Below are positions 1-8,149 of a stretch of 64,000 nt of DNA, in pieces (position 1 is the first letter of the stretch; every line of letters begins with the position of its first letter). Origin of the DNA: Rouxiella chamberiensis (GTDB lineage Bacteria > Pseudomonadota > Gammaproteobacteria > Enterobacterales > Enterobacteriaceae); the NCBI RefSeq assembly GCF_026967475.1, contig NZ_CP114058.1, positions 1,302,001 through 1,366,000 of the forward strand. The letters are read 5' to 3'. The position numbers and the translations under genes are program-made. The notes below the pieces were generated by a model, which worked only from the letters and a program-made list of their open reading frames with translations, searched no databases and was not told the DNA's origin.

Positions 1-2
1 CG

Positions 3-122
3 CCGCGTGGACATTCGAGCAAACGCGCCGTGAATGCGCAGACCGTAGAAGAAGACTATTTTTCATCACTCATCCTGAGCGCTATTTTTGAAAAACATCT
101 GCAACAAAAATCGCCAAAGTAA
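3..122 (+). CDS. C-terminal end of an unidentified protein (5' truncated by window edge)
   Basis: An open frame enters from the left edge and runs 39 codons to a TAA at 120-122. The peptide is hydrophilic and ends in a plausible helical tail (VEEDYFSSLILSAIFEKHL). The other two forward frames hit stops earlier. The fragment is too short to assign a family. The next 190 bases up to the amidase hold no gene I can support. Confidence 0.45.
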   Translation, partial: PRGHSSKRAVNAQTVEEDYFSSLILSAIFEKHLQQKSPK

Positions 123-314
123 TGCAAAAATTGTAAAACTGAAAACAGATAATAAAGCGCATGACCCAGTGGATGATATTTAACCTGCAGACATAAACAG
201 TCATCAAATAAAGACAATACTTATCGATTGTTACTGGTCGCGTTAATGAGGTTACGCCAAAATCCGCACACGCTTTATGAATTTCAAACGTGCTCTGTGG
301 AGAGTGAGTAACCG

Positions 315-1490
315 ATGACCATTAATCAATCCCGAAGAAAATGGCTTATCTTTGGAATGGGCATGACGCTGGTATCGCCAAAAATAATGGCTGCTCAAAA
401 ATTGGCGCTGCTGGATTTTCGTTCAAGTCACGACAGTTTGCATATTAGTCTGCCTGCGCATGATTCGCGCGCGCGGGTATTTACCCTGCAACACCCAGAC
501 CGATTGGTCATTGATGTCTCGATGACGGCATTTCCGTCGTCACTCACGCATTCGCTGGTGGTAGTGAAGCAAAAGTTTGCCTGGGTAAAAGAGGCAAAGA
601 TTGCGCATTTCACCCCCGAGACGGCGCGGATAGTGTTCGAGCTCGCTCAACCGCCCGTTATTGCACGGCAACGCGGTTCGGGCGTCAGCCAGTATGCCGT
701 GACCGTGGCGCATCAAGCCACAGCGGGCATGGCTGCCTTAGCGCAGGAAGCCACCGACGAATCCTCCTTGAAACCACGGGCGGTGAAAAAGCCCTTATTG
801 GTGATGATAGATCCGGGCCACGGTGGAAAGGACCCCGGCGCCATCGGCGGCAGTGGGACTTATGAAAAACATGTGGTGCTGGATATCGCCCGCCGACTGC
901 AAGCCCAATTGCAGCAGCAGTATGGAATTCACGCCGTGCTGACGCGGCAGGAAGACGTGTTTATCCCGCTTTATCATCGCGTTAATCTGGCGCACCAGCA
1001 CGAGGCGGATCTTTTTGTCTCGATTCATGCCGATGGTTTTACCAACAGCCAGGTTCATGGCGCGTCGGTGTTTGCGCTTTCGGAGCACGGGGCAGGCAGT
1101 GCGATGGCCCGTTATCTCTCGCAAAGCGAAAACAGCGTCGATGCCATCTATGATACTGATGTACAAACCAATGATGCCTATCTGAAACAGACGCTCTTTG
1201 ATCTCGACCAGACCGAAACCATCAATCGCAGCCTGGCGTTTGGCAAACATCTGGCGACGAATATTGCCTCGGTTCATCCGATGCACAATCAGCATATCGA
1301 GCAGGCCGGCTTTGTGGTCCTGAAATCGCCGCGCATTCCCTCGGTGCTGGTAGAAACATCGTTTATTACCAATCATCAGGAAGAGAAACTGCTGCAACAG
1401 CCGGTATTTCAGCGACGAATGGCAAGCGCGCTGGCGAAAGGCATTCATAGTTATCTGAATCAGGAGAGGCAGGAAAATCTGATCGCGTGA
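315..1490 (+). CDS. amiC: N-acetylmuramoyl-L-alanine amidase, AmiC-like
   Basis: Periplasmic zinc amidase that cleaves the amide bond between N-acetylmuramic acid and the stem peptide to split daughter cells. The 391-aa protein begins with a twin-arginine signal (SRRKWLIFG, then a hydrophobic stretch ending near AA-Q). An AMIN-like beta-rich domain follows (about residues 30-130) and then an Amidase_3 domain (about 160-380). Zinc and catalytic residues are visible in DPGHGGKDPG, YEKHVVLDIA, SIHADG and the closing VETSFITN. The AMIN domain and Tat signal fit AmiC better than AmiA, which lacks AMIN. A GGAGAG ribosome site precedes the ATG. It stands alone, with a weak hairpin after the stop. 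AmiC versus another AMIN amidase is decided by domain order only. Confidence 0.85.
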   Translation: MTINQSRRKWLIFGMGMTLVSPKIMAAQKLALLDFRSSHDSLHISLPAHDSRARVFTLQHPDRLVIDVSMTAFPSSLTHSLVVVKQKFAWVKEAKIAHFTPETARIVFELAQPPVIARQRGSGVSQYAVTVAHQATAGMAALAQEATDESSLKPRAVKKPLLVMIDPGHGGKDPGAIGGSGTYEKHVVLDIARRLQAQLQQQYGIHAVLTRQEDVFIPLYHRVNLAHQHEADLFVSIHADGFTNSQVHGASVFALSEHGAGSAMARYLSQSENSVDAIYDTDVQTNDAYLKQTLFDLDQTETINRSLAFGKHLATNIASVHPMHNQHIEQAGFVVLKSPRIPSVLVETSFITNHQEEKLLQQPVFQRRMASALAKGIHSYLNQERQENLIA

Positions 1491-1518
1491 TCCACACCGC
1501 TGTCATCTTGTTGAAACA

Positions 1519-1537
1519 CTCCGGTTTATCGCCGGAG
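1519..1537 (+). terminator. Possible intrinsic terminator after the amidase
   Basis: CTCCGG (1519-1524) and CCGGAG (1532-1537) form a six-pair stem with a seven-base loop about 30 bases after the amidase stop. Only a short run of T follows (cgtttgatcc), so termination would be weak. Confidence 0.35.
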
Positions 1538-1669
1538 CGTTTGATCCAAAAAGGATCCGGGTGGCTGTTGACTATGCTAATTATTTTTTTACATTCATGT
1601 CATGCCCCTAGCGAAGTTTCCAGATATCGTTATACTGAAATTAACTAGCAGACACTGCGGGGAAGTCGA

Positions 1670-2083
1670 ATGGTAAAGTCCATGCTTGGGCTAGGCTGTA
1701 AAAATAAAGCGCTGATGTGCTTGATGCGTCCTTCAGACTTTTTGTATCAACCAACGATTTACCGTTCGAATTTATCAGCAGCAAGGAGTCGTCAAAAAGG
1801 CTCTTATATATTGTCCAGTTTTACATTTAAAAGATTCTCTTTATTTATACCTTCTCAGCAACCCCGTTCTTTAACTGACCTAACTCACTCACTGAATCAA
1901 CCCGACTCTGTTATTGGTTTTTTTACTGGCTTATTGACTGTCATGGTCAGTGGTTTGTCATTTATGACAATGCCTCCACGTGAAAAGAAAAGAGCAGCAC
2001 GGTTAATTAATAACCTGAGCACGCTCGTTTCCTCTTTACGTTATTCATTGGCTCAACTTGGTCTAAAAGGAGACCAAACCTAA
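1670..2083 (+). CDS. Hypothetical 137-aa ORF upstream of phoH
   Basis: An open frame of 137 codons starts at ATG 1670 behind a reasonable ribosome site (GGGGAAG, about seven bases upstream) and ends 74 bases before phoH in another frame. Residues about 80-103 are hydrophobic and the tail is basic (PPREKKRAARL). I recognise no family. Composition is A+T-rich and serine-rich, and a strong inverted repeat (1955-1970) lies inside the frame, so this could equally be a long phoH leader. Comparative conservation would decide. Confidence 0.3.
   Translation: MVKSMLGLGCKNKALMCLMRPSDFLYQPTIYRSNLSAARSRQKGSYILSSFTFKRFSLFIPSQQPRSLTDLTHSLNQPDSVIGFFTGLLTVMVSGLSFMTMPPREKKRAARLINNLSTLVSSLRYSLAQLGLKGDQT
1955..1970. 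promoter_or_regulatory. Inverted repeat TTGTCAT-TT-ATGACAA upstream of phoH
   Basis: Two perfect seven-base arms around a TT centre, 188 bases before the phoH start. A related CTGTCAT lies 17 bases upstream of the left arm, but the 11-base spacing of a canonical Pho box is not present. It could be a dimeric regulator site; the regulator is unknown. Confidence 0.35.
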
Positions 2084-2157
2084 TCTGTATGTGAAACATA
2101 ATCGTACGGGCCACCTCGGCCTTTTGCGTTAAGTGAAACAAACTGTAAGGTGCCACT

Positions 2158-2946
2158 ATGGGAAGACAAAAAGCAGTGATCCAAGCTCGTCGTGAAGCGA
2201 AACGTGTCATTAGACGTGACTCACGCAGTCACCGCCAACGTGAGGAAGAGTCAGTCACCTCATTAGTACAAATGGGCGGTTTGGAATCCATCGGTATGGC
2301 TCGCGACACTCGCGATACCTCCATTATCGAAGCGCGTACGGAAGCTCAAGGTCATTACTTACTAGCCATAGAGAATAAGCAGTTAATTTTTGCCACAGGC
2401 GAAGCTGGCTGCGGTAAAACCTTTATCAGCGCTGCGAAAGCAGCAGAGGCATTAATTCATAAAGAGATAGATAGAATTATCGTTACCCGTCCGGTATTAC
2501 AGGCCGATGAGGACCTCGGATTCCTGCCCGGCGATATCTCTGAGAAGTTCGCTCCTTATTTCAGACCGGTATACGACATATTAGTGCGTCGTCTGGGATC
2601 ATCTTTTATGCAGTACTGTCTGCGACCGGAAATAGGCAAGGTTGAAATTGCGCCATTCGCCTATATGCGCGGACGTACTTTTGAAAACGCAGTGGTTATT
2701 CTGGACGAAGCCCAGAACGTGACCGCCGCACAGATGAAAATGTTCCTGACTCGTCTCGGTGAAAACGTGACGGTTATCGTGAACGGGGATATCACCCAGT
2801 GCGACCTTCCGCGTGGCGTGGTATCAGGGCTTAGCGATGCGCTTTCTCGCTTCGAAGAAGACGAGATGGTCGGCATCATTCGATTCAATAAAGAGGACTG
2901 TGTGCGCTCGGAACTGTGTCAACGCACTCTGAATGCCTATTCCTGA
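2158..2946 (+). CDS. phoH: PhoH family P-loop ATPase
   Basis: Cytoplasmic P-loop NTPase of the PhoH family, classically phosphate-starvation inducible and linked to RNA metabolism; its exact substrate is not settled. The 262-aa protein starts MGRQKAVIQARREAKRV, a basic N-terminus. It carries a Walker A motif (GEAGCGKTF, about residues 80-88), the family segment RPVLQADEDLGFLPGD and a Walker B (VVILDEAQN). The length fits the core enterobacterial PhoH. The ATG follows AAGGTG at good spacing. A bidirectional terminator separates it from the convergent chaA. Identity is very strong from motif order and near-complete similarity to the remembered E. coli protein. Confidence 0.95.
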   Translation: MGRQKAVIQARREAKRVIRRDSRSHRQREEESVTSLVQMGGLESIGMARDTRDTSIIEARTEAQGHYLLAIENKQLIFATGEAGCGKTFISAAKAAEALIHKEIDRIIVTRPVLQADEDLGFLPGDISEKFAPYFRPVYDILVRRLGSSFMQYCLRPEIGKVEIAPFAYMRGRTFENAVVILDEAQNVTAAQMKMFLTRLGENVTVIVNGDITQCDLPRGVVSGLSDALSRFEEDEMVGIIRFNKEDCVRSELCQRTLNAYS

Positions 2947-2980
2947 TTAACCGGTCCTTGTTTTATTCAATCACTACCAA

Positions 2981-3013
2981 AGAAAAGGCCGCCAATTATG
3001 GCGGCCTTTATTA
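2981..3013. terminator. Bidirectional intrinsic terminator between phoH and chaA
   Basis: AAGGCCGCC (2985-2993) pairs perfectly with GGCGGCCTT (3000-3008) around AATTAT. T-rich sequence follows on the plus strand and an A-rich run precedes it, so it can serve convergent phoH and chaA. Confidence 0.85.
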
Positions 3014-3066
3014 TTTCAGCTCGGCTCAATAGGGCGTCAAAGATTGACCGACGCCGTGCAGGGTAT

Positions 3067-4167
3067 TTAAAGCATGATAATCATCATGTAGGCACAGAAT
3101 AATGCAAGGTGGGCGGTGCCGTTCAACACATTGGTACGACCGGTCGAGAACGAGATCTGACACAGAATCAGTACCGCAAGCATCACCACGATATTGGCAG
3201 GGTCAAGACTGAACATCAGCTGTTGACCGGTCAGCGTGGCGATAATAGTCACCGCAGGCACTGTGAGCGAGATGGTCGCTAGTACCGATCCAAAAAACAG
3301 ATTCATGGCGCGCTGAACTTGATTTTTCAGCACCGCTTTCAATGCACCTAATCCCTCTGGAGAGAGAATCAGCAACGCCACCAGGAAGCCGGTGAACTGC
3401 GCAGGCGCATTGAGCTCCGTCAGCAGTGTCTCGAGCGGATTGGCATTAAACTTGGTGACGGCAATGACCAGCACCAGATGCACAATCAGCCACAGCGCAT
3501 GAGTCAGACTTTTATGGGAAGACGGTTTGCCGTGCGGCGTGGATTCGTCTTCGTCTTCATGTTCGTAAACAAACAGGCTCTGGTGTGTTTTGGTCTGAAT
3601 CAGCAGGAATACGCCGTACATGGCGGCAGAAATTGCGGCAACAAACAGTGCCTGCAAGGTGGTGAAGTTACCGCCGGGCAGGGCGGCGGGCAGCACCAGC
3701 ACGATAATCGCCAGCGGGAAAATCGCCATCAGATACTGTTTTATGCCGCCGAGATTCACATATTGAGTCGCAAACTTGCGGCCGCCGAGCAGCAGCGACA
3801 CGCCCACAAGCCCTGTCGTGACAATCATGATGATGGAAAACAGGGTATCGCGCATCAGCGCCGGTGCGGCATCGCCGGTGGCCATAAGTGCGGAAATCAG
3901 ACTGACTTCGAGAATCACCACGGACAGGCTCAGAATCAGCGAGCCATAAGGTTCGCCAAGCCGGTGCGCGAGGACGTCGGCGTGCCGGACCACACTGAAC
4001 GCGCTTGCCAGAATACCGACCAGCGCAATCATGTTGATGCCAACCACAAAGCCGAAGTTGCTGCTGTTGCCCCACAACATCAATACGATGAGGGCGATAA
4101 TAGGGAAAATAAGAGAAAACTCTTTATGACGGGATTTTTGCTTGGGTGGGTTCTGTGAAGACACCAT
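3067..4167 (-). CDS. chaA: Calcium/sodium:proton antiporter ChaA
   Basis: Inner-membrane cation:proton antiporter of the CaCA superfamily, expelling Ca2+/Na+/K+ in exchange for protons at alkaline pH. From the ATG at 4167 (MVSSQNPPKQ) the product is 366 aa, the same length as E. coli ChaA. The frame stays open further upstream, but AAGGAAAA sits just before this ATG. About eleven hydrophobic segments are visible. The central loop is acidic (YEHEDEDES) and the two alpha-repeat signatures appear as SVVILEVSLISALM and LILSPEGLGALKA, each with the conserved glutamate. It is divergent from chaB across a 483-bp A+T-rich gap and convergent with phoH. Confidence 0.94.
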   Translation of the reverse strand: MVSSQNPPKQKSRHKEFSLIFPIIALIVLMLWGNSSNFGFVVGINMIALVGILASAFSVVRHADVLAHRLGEPYGSLILSLSVVILEVSLISALMATGDAAPALMRDTLFSIIMIVTTGLVGVSLLLGGRKFATQYVNLGGIKQYLMAIFPLAIIVLVLPAALPGGNFTTLQALFVAAISAAMYGVFLLIQTKTHQSLFVYEHEDEDESTPHGKPSSHKSLTHALWLIVHLVLVIAVTKFNANPLETLLTELNAPAQFTGFLVALLILSPEGLGALKAVLKNQVQRAMNLFFGSVLATISLTVPAVTIIATLTGQQLMFSLDPANIVVMLAVLILCQISFSTGRTNVLNGTAHLALFCAYMMIIML

Positions 4168-4650
4168 GATAGATATTTTCCTTATAAATGATGCTGTACG
4201 CCTCGGCAAAAAGTCAGAATTGCCAAGATGCAAACATTGCGCCTATCTGAAGAAGAGTCTGCTACCTCTATAATATAAAACAGTAATTTCTTGTAACATT
4301 GTAGTCGATAAACTAATCAATTAACAGTAAAAATGACGTTAATGGCGTATTTTGTTTGAAATGGCCGTTTTAGGCGCTTTTAAGGTTTTTTATCTCAAAT
4401 ATCCTCTGCTGCAAGTCTAGTTTACTTGAAAATATAATCATATTTTACAACGATATAAAATGATATTTGTCGCGAGAAGGGCATTTGAAAAATTAAGTAA
4501 ATAATCTTGCCTTAAAAGCAGTTCTCTTAAGGCATGGGAGATGCAGAGTGAACAATGCCCTGATTGTTCCTAAACTCCATAATCTTCAAGCGTAGCAGCT
4601 AGACTGATAAATGAAGTTAAACGCGTTACACAGTGTAAAAGGAGAAAGCC
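4168..4650. other. A+T-rich divergent control region between chaA and chaB, with inverted repeat
   Basis: No gene is supported here. The region is markedly A+T-rich and must hold the promoters of divergent chaA and chaB. A perfect inverted repeat TGCCTTAA (4508-4515) / TTAAGGCA (4527-4534) with an 11-base spacer lies 117 bases before chaB and is a candidate operator or cruciform. Confidence 0.5.
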
Positions 4651-4881
4651 ATGCCTTATAAGCAACGTACTGATTTGCCCGACTCGGTGAAACATGTTCT
4701 TCCTCCCCATGCGCAGGATATCTATAAAGAGGCCTTCAACAGCGCGTGGGATGAATACAAGGATTCTAGCGATCGGCGCGGCGACGACAGTCGTGAAGAA
4801 ACGGCGCACAAGGTCGCCTGGGCGGCGGTGAAGCACGCCTATAAAAAAGGGGATGACGACAAGTGGCATCCCAAGAAATAG
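4651..4881 (+). CDS. chaB: Cation transport regulator ChaB
   Basis: Small cytoplasmic protein associated genetically with ChaA-mediated cation transport; its mechanism is uncertain. The 76-aa product has the E. coli ChaB length and pattern: MPYKQRTDLPDSVKHVLPPH at the start, then an IYKEAFNSAWDEY helix and a basic HKVAWAAVKHAYKKG end. The ribosome site is AGGAG before the ATG. The esterase gene starts only 23 bases downstream, so the two may be cotranscribed. In E. coli chaC follows chaB; here chaC lies about 35 kb away (40348). Confidence 0.93.
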   Translation: MPYKQRTDLPDSVKHVLPPHAQDIYKEAFNSAWDEYKDSSDRRGDDSREETAHKVAWAAVKHAYKKGDDDKWHPKK

Positions 4882-4904
4882 CGTTTCTGGCATAAGGACA
4901 CAGC

Positions 4905-6431
4905 ATGCCCCACAAACAGGCTCCTCAGGTTGTAACGGCAAGCGGCACCGTCGCAGGAGAATGGGACAACGAGATAGCCTCGTTTAGAGGAATACCCTTT
5001 GCCGCGCCGCCCGTGGGGTCGCTCCGCTGGCGGCCACCCCAGCCGGTTATTGGCTGGCAGGGTATTAGAGAAGCCAACCGTTTCGCACATTCGAGCTGGC
5101 AGAACCGCGATTACTGCATGGCGGTCGGGGGCGGGGATCCCGGCGTTTTCAGCGAAGATTGCCTTTACCTCAACGTCTGGACGGCACTTGAAACCGAACG
5201 TGATAAAAAACCGGTCATGGTGTGGATCCACGGCGGCGGATACAGCATTGGTTCGGGCGGGCTTTCGCCCTATATCGGCGCACCGCTGGCGTCACGCGGC
5301 GTGGTGCTGGTCACGCTGAATTATCGGCTGGGTCATCTCGGCTTTTTTGCCCATCCCGCGCTGGATGCCGAGTATCCTGCAGGTGAAGCGGTGAACAACT
5401 TTGCCCTGCTGGACCAAATCGCGGCGCTGCAATGGGTGCAGGACAACATCGCAGCTTTTGGGGGCGATCCTGACAACGTCACGATTTTTGGCGAGTCTTC
5501 CGGGGCGCGCTCCGTGCTGTCACTGTTTGCCTCACCGCGTGCCAGTGGATTGTTTCATAAAGGCATTGTGCAAAGCGCCTATACGCTGCCCGATACGCCT
5601 CGCGCCAAGGCCTTGCGACAGGGGGAGAAGCTCGCCAGTCATTTCGGTCTGGCGCAGGCCACGGCGGAACAGCTACGAGCATTGCCTGCCGACAGCTTCT
5701 GGCCGCTGAGTGGCAAGCTTGGCGTGGCACCCGTGCCGATTGCCGGGGACGCGGTGCTTCCGCATCCTATGATGGAGGTTTTCAGCCACGGCAGGCAGCA
5801 TCCCTTGCCGCTTATCGTGGGCAGTAACAGCGATGAGGCCAGCGTGCTCAGCTATTTCAACATCGACGTGGCGGGGGTGGTTCAGCGGGTAAAAGCGGAA
5901 CATCCTCTCGGACTGCGGCTCATCAAGTGGCTCTATCCCGGGGTGAAAAGCGAAAGTGAGCTAGGCCGCCAAATCAGCCGAGATATGGCCTTTACGACCA
6001 TGAGCCATGTCGCGATGCTCGGCCAGCACAAGGCCGGTGCGCCCGGCTGGCGCTATTATTTCGATTACGTTTCTGAAAATGCCCGTGCCCTGTGTCCCAA
6101 TGGCACCTGGCACGGCAGCGAAATCCCTTATGTGATGAACAATATGCACCTGATTGAAAGCACACAGGTGGTCGGCGGGGAATTCACGTCGCAGGACCGC
6201 GCCTTTGCCGAGGTGGTCAGCGAATACTGGCTTAACTTTGCGCGCGATGTGCAGCCAAAAAGTGCCTACATCGAGGGGGCGGTTCACTGGCCGCGATGGC
6301 GACCTCGTGGCGACAAGACGCTGCGTTTCGGCCTTCACGGGCAGCGGGAGCTCAAGGTCGAGTCCCGTTTTATGCGTCTGCGACTGCGGCTTTTTCGCCT
6401 TCTCATGACGCGGCTGGTCAAGCTTGAGTAG
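4905..6431 (+). CDS. Type B carboxylesterase (PnbA-like alpha/beta hydrolase)
   Basis: Carboxylesterase of the cholinesterase-like alpha/beta hydrolase family, hydrolysing carboxylic esters; its natural substrate is unknown. The 508-aa protein shows FRGIPFAAPPVGSLRWRPP, the oxyanion-hole motif WIHGGGYSIGSG, the nucleophile elbow GESSGA (serine near residue 198), an acidic residue in GSNSDEASVL and the histidine in GTWHGSEIPYV. The triad therefore looks complete. No signal peptide is seen, so it is cytoplasmic. AAGGACA precedes the ATG, 23 bases after chaB. GESSGA replaces the commoner GESAGG but keeps the G-x-S-x-G geometry. Confidence 0.88.
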   Translation: MPHKQAPQVVTASGTVAGEWDNEIASFRGIPFAAPPVGSLRWRPPQPVIGWQGIREANRFAHSSWQNRDYCMAVGGGDPGVFSEDCLYLNVWTALETERDKKPVMVWIHGGGYSIGSGGLSPYIGAPLASRGVVLVTLNYRLGHLGFFAHPALDAEYPAGEAVNNFALLDQIAALQWVQDNIAAFGGDPDNVTIFGESSGARSVLSLFASPRASGLFHKGIVQSAYTLPDTPRAKALRQGEKLASHFGLAQATAEQLRALPADSFWPLSGKLGVAPVPIAGDAVLPHPMMEVFSHGRQHPLPLIVGSNSDEASVLSYFNIDVAGVVQRVKAEHPLGLRLIKWLYPGVKSESELGRQISRDMAFTTMSHVAMLGQHKAGAPGWRYYFDYVSENARALCPNGTWHGSEIPYVMNNMHLIESTQVVGGEFTSQDRAFAEVVSEYWLNFARDVQPKSAYIEGAVHWPRWRPRGDKTLRFGLHGQRELKVESRFMRLRLRLFRLLMTRLVKLE

Positions 6432-6516
6432 CCAGTATTCACGCCGTTTAATGCAGATTATCCATTAAAAGGGCCTCGGGAAGAGGCCGGAATTTCAAGA
6501 ATTAACAGGGGAAGAC

Positions 6517-7473
6517 ATGAAACTTGGCTTTGCATGCAAATATTTTGACTCGAACTTTAAACAACCTTTTCCCTTCAGGGCGACAACGCGTACCCGTTTT
6601 CTGGGACTGGAGAAAGAAGAAAGGCTCAAGCTGATTGAGGAGATTGCCCGCGCCAATCTGCATAATCTCTTTCTCAATCTCACTGCGTTGGCCGAACAAC
6701 CCAAGGCGCTGCGCATGATGCGCATTGGCAGCGACCTCCTGCCGCTCTATACCGTGCCCGAAGCTACACTGCTGTATCAGGCGTTTCTGCCTGACCTGAC
6801 TCCGCTGTTTGAACAATGCGGCGAGTTTGCAAGGCGCAACGACATCCGGCTCTCTTTCCATCCGGGGCAATATACGGTGTTGGCATCCGATAATCCGCAG
6901 GTCGTCGACAGGGCAATCGACGATGTGGAGTATCACGCGCTGTGCGCCAGATTAATGGGCTACGGCAAGACTTTTCAGGATTTTAAAATCAATATCCACA
7001 TGAACGGCAAACGCGGTTTCGACGGCTTCAAGGAATCTTTCGACAAGCTCAGCCCCGAAGCTCAACGAATGCTGACGGTGGAAAATGACGAGATCTCGTG
7101 CTCGCTGGACGACGTGTTGCAGGCTCGCGAACTTTGTCCCATCGTGCTGGATATTCATCACCACTGGGTCAAGGAGAACGAGTTTATCCGCCATGACGAT
7201 CCGCGTATCGCGCTCGTCAAGGCCTCGTGGCGGGGCGTTAGGCCAGTCATGCACTACTCGATTTCCGTCGAAGGGCTGATTCCCGAGCACGGCTACCCGG
7301 ATCAGGAAACGCTCGGCGTGTCGAAATCCAAACTGCGGGCGCACTCGGATTTCTATTTCAATGACACCCTGAACGACTGGGCGTTGTCCTTCACCGACTT
7401 CGATATCATGTGCGAAGTCAAAATGAAGAATCTCGCGCGCGACAAGCTTTACGCCCATCTGCTGGCGAAATAG
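6517..7473 (+). CDS. uvsE: UV damage endonuclease UvsE/UvdE
   Basis: TIM-barrel metal-dependent endonuclease that nicks DNA 5' to UV photoproducts, starting an alternative excision repair. The 318-aa protein begins MKLGFACKYFD and shows family patterns: RIGSDLLPLYT, LSFHPGQYTVLAS, INIHMNGKRG, LTVENDEISCSLDDV, IVLDIHHHWV and the C-terminal DFDIMCEVKMKNLARDKL. The conserved His, Glu, Asp and Lys metal ligands are all present. A ggcctc/gaggcc hairpin lies between the esterase stop and this gene, without a T run. The family is scattered in Enterobacterales, so this is probably an accessory gene. No partner repair gene is adjacent. Confidence 0.93.
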   Translation: MKLGFACKYFDSNFKQPFPFRATTRTRFLGLEKEERLKLIEEIARANLHNLFLNLTALAEQPKALRMMRIGSDLLPLYTVPEATLLYQAFLPDLTPLFEQCGEFARRNDIRLSFHPGQYTVLASDNPQVVDRAIDDVEYHALCARLMGYGKTFQDFKINIHMNGKRGFDGFKESFDKLSPEAQRMLTVENDEISCSLDDVLQARELCPIVLDIHHHWVKENEFIRHDDPRIALVKASWRGVRPVMHYSISVEGLIPEHGYPDQETLGVSKSKLRAHSDFYFNDTLNDWALSFTDFDIMCEVKMKNLARDKLYAHLLAK

Positions 7474-7633
7474 GCCGTTTCTGCCACGGGTTTGTTGCCT
7501 CTGGTCGGCGACCGCGCTTCACTGGCACCATCGAATCCCTGAGACTGGCGCTAACACAGGCCGGCTTTCTATGTTTTAACTGTAGGCACTCCGCGTGCAG
7601 TTATCGTGCAATAGAAACCAGAAGGGCAAACGT

Positions 7634-8149
7634 ATGGCTTGGGAAGACGACCAAAAGGTTGTGGAATGGGAGTATGAGGGCTTTCAGCTCAGCACCGATC
7701 GCGAGCGGCTCGATATCGACCGCATCCATCATTTTCTTTCTGTGGAATCTTACTGGGCGCAGGGGCAGACTCGTGAAAAGCTGCTGCGCTCCATTGCCCA
7801 TTCGCTGGCGCTCGGCCTTTATTATCAGGGCGAACAAATCGGCTTTGCCCGTATCGTCACCGACTATGCGCGTCTCGCCTACCTGATGGATATCTTTATT
7901 GCCACCCCTTTTCGCGGACGCGGTCTTGGCCGCTGGATTGCCGAAGTGGTGCGCACGCATCCAGCGTTGCTCGATATCCCCAAATGGTTGTTGACCACCC
8001 GCGATGCGCAGGCAGTGTATCAACGCGCGGGCTGGAATGCGTTGAATCATCCTGAATCGATGATGGAAATCTCGCCCGCCAATCCTGCGGGTCGGGCCTC
8101 CACACTTCTGAACCATACCGTGATGAATGTTCGGGAGAAAGGGCAATGA
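7634..8149 (+). CDS. GNAT family N-acetyltransferase
   Basis: Probable acetyl-CoA-dependent N-acetyltransferase of 171 aa; substrate unknown. The acetyl-CoA-binding motif A is seen as DIFIATPFRGRGLGRWI (Q/R-x-x-G-x-G/A type), followed by a late LLTTRDAQAVYQRAGW segment typical of small stand-alone GNATs. The start chosen is ATG 7634 (MAWEDDQK), with AGAAGGG just upstream; the frame is open 13 codons earlier without a better site. The stop overlaps the hyuA start as ATGA (8146-8149), implying translational coupling with the hydantoinase genes. It may modify an intermediate or product of that pathway. Confidence 0.8.
   Translation: MAWEDDQKVVEWEYEGFQLSTDRERLDIDRIHHFLSVESYWAQGQTREKLLRSIAHSLALGLYYQGEQIGFARIVTDYARLAYLMDIFIATPFRGRGLGRWIAEVVRTHPALLDIPKWLLTTRDAQAVYQRAGWNALNHPESMMEISPANPAGRASTLLNHTVMNVREKGQ

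Noticed and set aside
1944..1967. Pho box upstream of phoH
   Set aside because: Two TGTCAT-like repeats are present but 17 bases apart, not the 11-base period of a Pho box.
3478..4158. Long plus-strand frame opposite chaA
   Set aside because: Antisense shadow of a well-supported membrane transporter; His/Gln-rich composition typical of such shadows.
6472..6488. GGCCTC/GAGGCC hairpin after the esterase as a terminator
   Set aside because: No T run follows on either strand, so only a generic hairpin can be claimed.
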